From contig DFQD01000052.1 of NCBI GenBank assembly GCA_002377605.1, positions 3,720-28,264 of the forward strand: 24,545 bases of DNA, written 5' to 3'. Below the pieces are notes generated by a model that was given only the letters and a program-made list of their open reading frames with translations, had not been told where the DNA came from and searched no databases. The DNA is from Gammaproteobacteria bacterium UBA3498 (GTDB taxonomy: Bacteria > Pseudomonadota > Gammaproteobacteria > Pseudomonadales > Pseudohongiellaceae). A program made the position numbers and the translations under genes. Positions 14,881 through 21,553 of the stretch are shown here, one piece after another. Within the stretch, counting starts at the first letter, position 1, and every line of letters begins with the position of its first letter.

Positions 14881-16998
14881 TTACTGACTTAAAGCATATA
14901 CCCAGATAGCCGCACCACCTTTTGGTGCATCGTTAACGGGCATCCCTTCAGGTTCGGCAAAGAGGTCATACATGCGGGCCCAATCATTAACATGATAACC
15001 AGTTTGGCCTACCACAATAGCTAGATATTGAACTCCATCTACTGCATAGGTAATGATGTTGGAACTTGGTACATCGTCCATTATTCCTTCCCAGAGAATT
15101 TCACCGGTTTCATCATTGAAAGCTCGAAAATTCCGATTTAAATCCCCAGCGAAAACCAAGCCGCCAGCAGTTGCCAGAATCGAACTGATTACTGGGCTCG
15201 GTTGACGATGAATCCAATCGAACTCCCGGTTTTCTAGGTCCAGAGCCTGCACCCGACCCATATTTCCATTGCTATCGGGAAACAATGCCTCACTCATTTG
15301 AATATTGGTGGTGAGAATCTGATAGCGACCATCCGGCCCTACTTCCAGACAGCCTTCATTCAAAGGCAAATAAAGACGTTTAGTGTTGGGATTGTAAGCT
15401 GCTGGTGGCCAGCTCTTAGCTCCATAATGATTGGAGCAGATCAATCGTTGTTCTTCTAATTGGGGAATCGTGTAGGGATTAATACTTTTATAACCAGTTT
15501 CCGGGTCGATAGAATCGACTACGTTTTGCAGACCCATATCCATCGAAAACAAGTACTCGCCGGTAGCGGCATCAACAGCATCAAGAATTCCTAACTTACC
15601 CATATTAACAACAGCTTTGCGTGCCTTACCGTTAACATTTATTTCAACGATTTGTCTTTCAAATGCCCAATCCAGATCCCATTGATCATTTTCGATATGT
15701 TGGTAGTACCAAACCAATTCACCGGTATCGGGATTCAAGGCAATGGTGGCATTGGTATAGAGTGCATCGTTAGTAATGCCATCTATGTTGACCGGATAAA
15801 GGAGCGGTGCTGTGTTATAGGTCGGTGCAACGCCAAAATAAACGAGATTCAAATCGGGATCGTAGGCACCGGCATTCCAAACCGAGCCTCCACTGCGTTC
15901 TTCAATCGGAATGCCATTCCAGCTATGTCCGCCTGGCTCACCTGGACGTGGAATCGTATAGAACCGCCATTTGTGTTCTCCTGTGATGCGATCAATCCCA
16001 TCAATCCAACCCCCTTCAGGAATTCGTAATGAAGTAATTCCCTGGATTACTGTGTCACCCACAACGAAAGGAGCCATGCGCAAATGGTATCCCTCATATT
16101 TTTCGTCAAAAGTAATTGCATGATCCCAGACTAATTCTCCAGTTCGTGCATTGAGTGCCAGTACATGAAGATCAGAGGTTGGTACATAAACCAAGTCACC
16201 ATGTAAGGCGACACCTTTTTTCTGACTGGCTTGCACTTCAGATTGGTGTTCATAGCGCCATAATAAAGCGCCATTGCGGGCATCAATCGCAAGAACCGTA
16301 TCGGGAAAGGTGAACATGTACATAATGCCGTTATTTACTAGTGGGCCCGGATTGTTGACGCCGGTTTGAAGCGGCATGCGCCAGCTAAGATCTAATTCAC
16401 TAACAGTTTCCCGGTTGATTTGATCCAAAGAACTGAAGCCGTGATTATCGTAACTGCCTTGCCAAATCAGCCAATCGCTATCTGGTGGGTCGAGTAGCAT
16501 TGCATCAGTAACTGTTGTGTATTGCTGTAATACTTCTTCGGCTTGCTCCGCAAATGTAATGGATAGTTCAGATTTAGAGTCAGTGAGTTGCGGGAGTAGC
16601 AAACCGGAATCTAAATCCAGTGCAACGATGTTGGCTGCTTCGGCACCATTAAAAGCTAATATATATGCCGCTAAAGCCTGATAGTCTGGATCTCCGAGTT
16701 GCGATTGATTGCCAGGGGGCATACGTCGCAGATCAGTTGCCAAGTTGTTAAGTTCGGCTCCACTCCATTTCGCCGCAAAAGTACTGTCTGCCAATCCGGG
16801 AATAACTGCAGCTCCCTCCAGGTCCATCCCGTGACAGCTGCCGCAGTTCAGGTCATAGATTTTTTTACCAGCTTCAACTTGGTCTATAGTAAAAGAGACA
16901 GTTTGAGCTACTACAGGAAATGTACTTAAAGAAAGAACAAGCGCAGCTGCAAGTTTTTTAATTCTGGCACCAAACGTTTTATAACGAAGAAACTTCAT
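14881..16998 (-). CDS. Quinohemoprotein: N-terminal cytochrome c fused to PQQ dehydrogenase
   Basis: This 705-residue protein has a signal peptide (about 1-32, ending FPVVAQ). A class I cytochrome c domain spans residues about 40-120, with haem motif CGSCH (52-56) and M93 in RRMPPGN as likely axial ligand. The PQQ propeller runs from DWLIWQGSYDNHGFSSLDQI (175-194) to the end. The active-site loop is NDQWDLDW (437-444) with D441, and NMGKLG supplies the Lys. In the well-known quinohaemoprotein alcohol dehydrogenases the cytochrome is C-terminal, so this order is different. The enzyme should oxidise an alcohol-type substrate in the periplasm and transfer electrons internally to haem, then to other cytochromes. 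It begins two nucleotides after the TGA of the upstream PQQ lipoprotein gene, a clear sign of coupled expression. Confidence 0.92.
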   Translation of the reverse strand: MKFLRYKTFGARIKKLAAALVLSLSTFPVVAQTVSFTIDQVEAGKKIYDLNCGSCHGMDLEGAAVIPGLADSTFAAKWSGAELNNLATDLRRMPPGNQSQLGDPDYQALAAYILAFNGAEAANIVALDLDSGLLLPQLTDSKSELSITFAEQAEEVLQQYTTVTDAMLLDPPDSDWLIWQGSYDNHGFSSLDQINRETVSELDLSWRMPLQTGVNNPGPLVNNGIMYMFTFPDTVLAIDARNGALLWRYEHQSEVQASQKKGVALHGDLVYVPTSDLHVLALNARTGELVWDHAITFDEKYEGYHLRMAPFVVGDTVIQGITSLRIPEGGWIDGIDRITGEHKWRFYTIPRPGEPGGHSWNGIPIEERSGGSVWNAGAYDPDLNLVYFGVAPTYNTAPLLYPVNIDGITNDALYTNATIALNPDTGELVWYYQHIENDQWDLDWAFERQIVEINVNGKARKAVVNMGKLGILDAVDAATGEYLFSMDMGLQNVVDSIDPETGYKSINPYTIPQLEEQRLICSNHYGAKSWPPAAYNPNTKRLYLPLNEGCLEVGPDGRYQILTTNIQMSEALFPDSNGNMGRVQALDLENREFDWIHRQPSPVISSILATAGGLVFAGDLNRNFRAFNDETGEILWEGIMDDVPSSNIITYAVDGVQYLAIVVGQTGYHVNDWARMYDLFAEPEGMPVNDAPKGGAAIWVYALSQ

Positions 16999-17000
16999 AA

Positions 17001-18947
17001 TCAGTCAGGTAATGCAAAGGTGATCATTTCGGCAGTATCGAATCTACCACCAGCAACAGCAATGTACTGCTTACCTTCATGTAGGTATGACATCACGGGA
17101 CCATGGAGGCGACGATCTAACATAACTTCACCTACTTTTTCTCCAGTGTGCTTGTCATAGGCCACTAACACCGATCCATCAGCATCTTCGTGAACTTCAT
17201 CTTTTTGAGGCAAATGAGAAATCACTAAGCCTTTAGTTATTAAGATACCGCCTTCAGCTGAAACATCGGTAAATACAGATCCTAGATCGGGCAAATCTAA
17301 ATGTTCTAATAGCGGATGATTTGCTGGTCCTTTTCCAAATGGCACCTGCCATACGTGTTCACCAGTATTTAAATCGATCGCGGTGATGCGCCGATAGGGA
17401 GGTTTAATCAGAGGTAAGCCCATAGGACCAATGTTACGTTGTACGTTGATTATATAGGGCCAATCGGAATCTGGATCATCGGGAGGAACAAGAGACATGG
17501 CATAAGGACGCGTGTGGGATGGGACGTACAAAATTCCAGTTTCAGGATCTAAGTTTGCGCCGGGAAAGTTTGCACCACCACCTGCTCCGGGTAAAAACAC
17601 AGTAGCATCTTTACCATCAGTCCCTGCCACAATTGGAGGAGTAAAAAGCGGTCCCAATACAAGTTTTGAAGCAATTTCCTGCGCAGCCGCATGAATTTCC
17701 GGTGTGAAGTCAATGAGATCTTCTTCCGTCATTCCTTGTTTTTCAAATGGTGCAGGTTTGGTTGGAAATGGTTGGGTCGGATGGGTTCGTTCTCCTGGCA
17801 CATCACTGCGAGGTACTGGTCTCTCTTCAATTGGCCACACCGGCTCACCAGTAATGCGATCAAATACGTAAGTAAATCCAGTTTTGGAAACCTGGGCTAC
17901 AGCCTTAATAGGCTCCCCATCGACAACGATATCTACCAGATTAGGCGCAGAGGCAACGTCGTAATCCCACAAGCCATGATGGACAGTTTGGAAATGCCAG
18001 ATCCGTTCACCGGTATCTGCATCTAAGGCAACGATAGATTCGGCAAACAAATTTTCACCCAGGCGTTTACCTCCCCAATAGTCATTGGTCGGTGTAGAGG
18101 TGGGAAGATAAACAATACCGGCTTCATCGTCGGCCGACATAAATGTCCATACATTCGTATTACCTGCTTCGCGCCAGGAATCGTTTTCCCAAGTCTCTGA
18201 TCCGTATTCTCCATCCTGGGGAATTGTATTGAATCGCCATTTAAACTGGCCGGTGTAAGCATCATAGGCGCGAACATGTCCAGGAGGACTGCGATTAAAA
18301 AGCGTGTAATCGAAAATCTTTGAACCAATAATTACAGAAGAACCTACCGCAATAGGTGGCGCACCATGAGTGATATTGTCAATTTCGAATTCCAGTTTGC
18401 CGAAGTTGCTTCGCAGATCGACGAAACCATCTTCACCAAAGTTTGGATCAGGTTGCCCAGTATGAATATCGATCGAAACTAATTGCTTGCCTAGAGTAGC
18501 AATGAAAATTCTTTCAATGTTGCCATCGGTCCAGTACTCGATACCACGAGTTTGCGCGGGAGAAAATACTGGCCTACCGAGAGCATAACTCTCTGGATCG
18601 AAGCTCCAGATTAGTGCACCAGTAGCTGGGTTTAAAGCAACTACCTGACCATGATTGGTATTGGTGTACATGACTCCATTGACCAATAAAGGTACGGCAC
18701 GATAGTGACCAGTTGCATAGGCCAAATTGCGTGGCAGATTTACATCGATGGATTGCCAACGCCAGGCAATTTCGAGCTCATTGAAATTGTATTTATTAAC
18801 TTGCTCCAGAGGAGAATACTTATCAGAGAAATGACTGCCACCGGCGTGATGCCATTCTCCAATTATTGGAGCATTAATCTGCTCAGGTTCTGGAGCACAA
18901 GAAAACAATACTGTAGCGAGGAGACTAATGGCGATCTTGCTTTTCAT
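17001..18947 (-). CDS. PQQ-dependent dehydrogenase, predicted lipoprotein
   Basis: The 648-residue protein starts MKSKIAISLLATVLFSCAPE: a short hydrophobic stretch ending in an LFSC lipobox with Cys17, so it is probably lipid-anchored in the periplasm. The PQQ propeller begins with EWHHAGGSHFSDKYSPLEQV (31-50). The active-site loop is HHGLWDYD (323-330) with D328, and K355 lies in QVSKTG. Blade motifs include VALNPATGALIW, RAYDAYTGQFKW, VALDADTGERIW and AIDLNTGEHVW. No haem motif is present. It belongs to the same group as glucose-type PQQ dehydrogenases without a membrane domain; the substrate is unknown. It heads the operon with the cytochrome fusion. A close paralogue lies at 23514-24545. 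The 103-nt divergent region upstream is shared with the selenoprotein gene. Confidence 0.9.
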   Translation of the reverse strand: MKSKIAISLLATVLFSCAPEPEQINAPIIGEWHHAGGSHFSDKYSPLEQVNKYNFNELEIAWRWQSIDVNLPRNLAYATGHYRAVPLLVNGVMYTNTNHGQVVALNPATGALIWSFDPESYALGRPVFSPAQTRGIEYWTDGNIERIFIATLGKQLVSIDIHTGQPDPNFGEDGFVDLRSNFGKLEFEIDNITHGAPPIAVGSSVIIGSKIFDYTLFNRSPPGHVRAYDAYTGQFKWRFNTIPQDGEYGSETWENDSWREAGNTNVWTFMSADDEAGIVYLPTSTPTNDYWGGKRLGENLFAESIVALDADTGERIWHFQTVHHGLWDYDVASAPNLVDIVVDGEPIKAVAQVSKTGFTYVFDRITGEPVWPIEERPVPRSDVPGERTHPTQPFPTKPAPFEKQGMTEEDLIDFTPEIHAAAQEIASKLVLGPLFTPPIVAGTDGKDATVFLPGAGGGANFPGANLDPETGILYVPSHTRPYAMSLVPPDDPDSDWPYIINVQRNIGPMGLPLIKPPYRRITAIDLNTGEHVWQVPFGKGPANHPLLEHLDLPDLGSVFTDVSAEGGILITKGLVISHLPQKDEVHEDADGSVLVAYDKHTGEKVGEVMLDRRLHGPVMSYLHEGKQYIAVAGGRFDTAEMITFALPD

Positions 18948-18996
18948 CTTATTTCGCTTATAAGGTCAGGGCAGAACAGTGTATCAAAATCTGTGT

Positions 18997-19012
18997 GATT
19001 GAGAACTCAATC
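18997..19012. promoter_or_regulatory. 16-bp palindrome, candidate operator in the divergent promoter region
   Basis: GATTGAG-AA-CTCAATC is a perfect inverted repeat with 7-bp arms and a 2-bp centre. It lies midway in the 103-nt spacer between the divergent PQQ lipoprotein gene (18947) and the redoxin selenoprotein gene (19051), and overlaps the proposed -35 box of the latter. The size and symmetry fit the site of a dimeric helix-turn-helix regulator that could control both directions. The regulator is unknown. Confidence 0.4.
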
Positions 19013-19026
19013 TACTATGATATGAT
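18999..19026 (+). promoter_or_regulatory. Candidate sigma70 promoter of the selenoprotein gene
   Basis: TTGAGA (18999-19004) and TATGAT (19021-19026) are separated by 16 bases; each matches the sigma70 consensus at five of six positions. Transcription would start near 19033, leaving a short leader with GAGGA (19037-19041) nine bases before ATG 19051. A second overlapping TATGAT occurs at 19016-19021. Confidence 0.45.
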
Positions 19027-19050
19027 CTCGCCGGATGAGGACATCTATCT

Positions 19051-20223
19051 ATGAAATATAAAATTTCTGTTAGGCTCCGGTCTTTAGTCGTTAGTGGATT
19101 GGTAATCGCAATATCGAGTTTCTCTTCTATGACCGCGGCTCAATCTAAAACTGGTGTTGATATCGATACGCTTGGCCCTCAAGTTGGCGAAGCTGTACCT
19201 AAATTTGAATTACCAGATCAAAATGGCAAGCTACGATCTTTAGATTCGATCCTTGGGCCTAACGGTGCGATGTTATTGTTTCACCGTTCTGCAGATTGGT
19301 GACCATACTGCAAAGCGCAGCTCGTGGAGCTGCAAGATAGATTAGAAGAGCTGCAAAGCGCAGGCATCGGCGTAGCTGCAATTAGCTACGATTCAGAAGA
19401 TACGCTTTCTAAATTCGCGGAGCGCCGCGGGATTACTTATCCACTTCTTTCTGATGACGATTCGATGGTTATTAGCGATTTCGGAATCCTAAACACTATC
19501 GTTGCAGAAGGATTAGGGCCTCGAGCGGAAGATCCAGATGTCACGGCAGATGTGCACAGATTTGTTGCTGCTGAAGTTTTTGATTCTCCTGGTCTGAGGC
19601 GAATGATTAATGGAACACCGTTTCCAGGAACTTTTATGTTGGACGCAAATGGCGTTGTAAGTTCGCGTTATTTCGAAGAGTTCTATAGAGAACGAGTTAC
19701 AACTTCTTCTGTGATGCTAAAAGAAGGTATCGCCCTAACTCCTATCGCTGCCATCGAAGGAACCTCAGCGCAATTAAGTTTCACCGCCTATCCCAGTAAC
19801 CCCATTGTTACAAATGGCTCGCGTTTTTCTATCGCAATTGATGTTGTTCCCAATGAAAACATGCATGTGTATGCACCAGGAGCAGAGGATAATGGTTATC
19901 AAGTTATAGGACTAAACATGGCGCCTTCGGACTATGTCAATTTTGAAGGTATGGAATTTCCTGAGTCCGAGATCTACCACTTCAAACCATTAGATGAGTT
20001 TGTGTCTGTTTACCAGCGCCCGTTTACAATCTTACAAGAAGCAATAGTTGCGACATCGGCCGACAAAGAAGAAGAATTACGAGAAATAAATGCACTGACT
20101 CTGTCCGGAACTTTAGATTATCAGGCATGCGATGACGCCATTTGCTATCTGCCAATGTCAGTGCCCGTGACTTTTACTCTCAAGTTTGATCACTTGGACT
20201 ATGAGCGAGCTGACGCTCGTTAA
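19051..20223 (+). CDS. Predicted selenoprotein: redoxin (W-U-P-Y-C) fused to a DsbD-N-like domain
   Basis: Read with TGA 19300-19302 as selenocysteine (Sec84), this is one 390-residue exported protein. Its signal peptide ends near MTAAQ (about residue 31). A thioredoxin-fold redoxin/AhpC-TSA-like domain covers about 38-215: VPKFELPDQNG, FHRSADW-U84-P-Y-C87, AISYDSED, and a cis-Pro-type TPFPGTFMLDANG (189-201). A DsbD N-terminal-like domain follows (about 240-385) with GTLDYQACDDAICYLP holding C360 and C365. Homologues normally have Cys at position 84, giving CPYC. The frame stays open for 306 codons after the TGA with an intact domain, arguing against a pseudogene. It probably performs periplasmic thiol/selenol redox chemistry (peroxide or disulfide reduction, Sec84-Cys87 pair). 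GAGGA 19037-19041 supports the ATG. A simple stop reading would give 83-residue and GTG-start 299-residue fragments. Confidence 0.82.
19317..19333 (+). promoter_or_regulatory. Candidate bacterial SECIS hairpin
   Basis: GCAGCUC-GUG-GAGCUGC forms a perfect 7-bp stem with a three-base loop, starting 14 nt after the UGA (19300-19302) and entirely within coding sequence. The apical loop starts with G, followed by U, 21 nt from the UGA. Bacterial SECIS elements are stem-loops immediately 3' of the UGA with a G near the start of the apical loop; in E. coli fdhF the upper hairpin is also 17 nt and starts 11 nt after the UGA. Here the spacing is three bases longer. A competing weak CTGC/GCAG hairpin at 19308-19320 overlaps it. 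Confidence 0.6.
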
Positions 20224-20252
20224 TTGGCTCCCATAGAATTTCTTTTGAGCCA
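20204..20252. terminator. Hairpins between convergent selenoprotein and DUF1501 genes
   Basis: Two inverted repeats occupy this junction. AGCGAGC-TGAC-GCTCGTT (20204-20221) gives a 7-bp stem, with one G-T pair, overlapping the selenoprotein stop codon. TGGCTC (20225-20230) and GAGCCA (20247-20252) form a 6-bp stem around 16 bases. Neither is followed by a proper U-run on either strand, so intrinsic termination is uncertain. Confidence 0.25.
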
Positions 20253-20277
20253 GATCTGTGAAGACTATTAGCTCTGC

Positions 20278-21525
20278 TTAGCCAAACATATCGAACGGTT
20301 TGAAACGACCATTCAATAAGCCCTGCTCTGCGTCATGACCTAGCCAACCTTGGATCATAGTTTGATATACCCGACGGAAGTCAGTGGTATGGCCAAGATT
20401 ATCGCCTTCAGCCAGATTAGTCAGACTTGGTAGATCACCGTAATGACCACCTTTTACCTTGTTGCCCACTACGAACATCACATTAGCAGCTCCGTGGTCC
20501 GTCCCAAGGCTGACATTTTCAGGTACGCGACGACCAAATTCAGAAAAGATCATTAGCGCTACATCATCTGCTCTGCCGATTCTTTCCAGATCTCTAATGA
20601 ACGCTGCAACAGCATCAGAGGTATACGTTAACAATCGTCGATGAACATTATTTTGGAACACATGGGTATCGAACGCATTGTTGCGATAAGAAACATAATA
20701 CAGTTTAGTAGGCATGCCCGCATCGATTAAAGATACAACTTTTGGTAAGTCGAGACTGTTAACACCATAATCAACTGGCGAGTTGTAATTTGACCATGCC
20801 TGCCTTACTAAAGCAGATGCGTCATTAGCGCTGCGCGCAATATCTAAGAGATAACGTCGAGAAGGATTATCCACATTGCCAACATCCGGCACTCTTTCCA
20901 ACGCATTTTTTTCTTCATGAAAAGCTTCGCGGACAAATCTATTAGGTTGATCAAACACGACTGGGACGTGGCTTTTACTGCGAACTGCAAGGGATTGGCG
21001 TGCAGCTACGTTCACTACATAGTTAGCCGGGGCAGATGGTTCCATATCATCGGCCAAGCGCCCTACCCAACCGTACTCTTCGCCGCTATTAGGCGCGGAG
21101 GTGTGCCAATAAGCCATTGAAGTAAAGTGGGAAAAAGATGGATTATCATAACCACAACCATGAACTATCGCCATCTTGCCGTCTTTAAAAAGACTCTCAA
21201 ATCCAGCCATTCCGGGATTCAAACCAAAATGATCATCAAGAATTCGCAAGTCGGTTTTAGGCAGCCCGATTTCTGGACGATGACGATAATAAGCATCATC
21301 TCCATAAGGAACGACAGTATTTAGACCATCGTTACCACCGGATAATTCTAAAATAACAAGAATCTTTCCATTAGCGGCCGCACTAGCCGCAGCTTCCGCA
21401 ACTCGACCAAACATCGAAGGCGCGAGACTAGAGCCTGCGAGGCCAGCAATTCCTACAGCGCCCATGCCTTTGCGAAGTACATCACGACGTTTCAACTTAT
21501 CTTTGAACAAATCTTTAGTTTTCAT
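20278..21525 (-). CDS. DUF1501 protein with Tat signal
   Basis: This 415-residue protein has a twin-arginine signal: LKRRDVLRKGMGAVGIAGLAG (12-32), with a long weakly hydrophobic region and AEAAASAAA before the mature part. The core starts ILVILELSGGNDGLNTVVPYGDDAYY, typical of DUF1501, a family distantly related to the alkaline phosphatase/sulfatase fold. Other conserved parts are AIVHGCGYDNPSFSHFTSMAYWHT, YYVSYRNNAFDTHVFQNNVH, and LMIFSEFGRRVPEN followed by TDHGAANVMFVVG (metal-site-like Asp/His). Activity is unknown. It lies 28 nt downstream of the DUF1800 gene, its usual partner in many genomes, so the two very likely form an operon and act together outside the cytoplasm. The ribosome-binding region is only purine-rich (AAGAAGAAAAG). 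Confidence 0.92.
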   Translation of the reverse strand: MKTKDLFKDKLKRRDVLRKGMGAVGIAGLAGSSLAPSMFGRVAEAAASAAANGKILVILELSGGNDGLNTVVPYGDDAYYRHRPEIGLPKTDLRILDDHFGLNPGMAGFESLFKDGKMAIVHGCGYDNPSFSHFTSMAYWHTSAPNSGEEYGWVGRLADDMEPSAPANYVVNVAARQSLAVRSKSHVPVVFDQPNRFVREAFHEEKNALERVPDVGNVDNPSRRYLLDIARSANDASALVRQAWSNYNSPVDYGVNSLDLPKVVSLIDAGMPTKLYYVSYRNNAFDTHVFQNNVHRRLLTYTSDAVAAFIRDLERIGRADDVALMIFSEFGRRVPENVSLGTDHGAANVMFVVGNKVKGGHYGDLPSLTNLAEGDNLGHTTDFRRVYQTMIQGWLGHDAEQGLLNGRFKPFDMFG

Positions 21526-21553
21526 AACTTTTCTTCTTGGGCTAGATTTATTA

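Noticed and set aside
19300..19302. TGA as a true stop making two genes or a pseudogene
   Set aside because: The downstream frame is intact for 306 codons with complete motifs, the only interruption is at the redox Cys position, and a SECIS-like hairpin follows. A nonsense mutation or sequencing error (TGC or TGT to TGA) is not excluded, so confidence is kept below certainty.
19324..20223. Separate gene starting at GTG 19324
   Set aside because: The GTG codes for Val inside the helix after the CxxC-type motif. It would give a redoxin without its first strands, active site and signal peptide, and the GTG lies in the hairpin loop with no ribosome-binding site that fits better than coding sequence.
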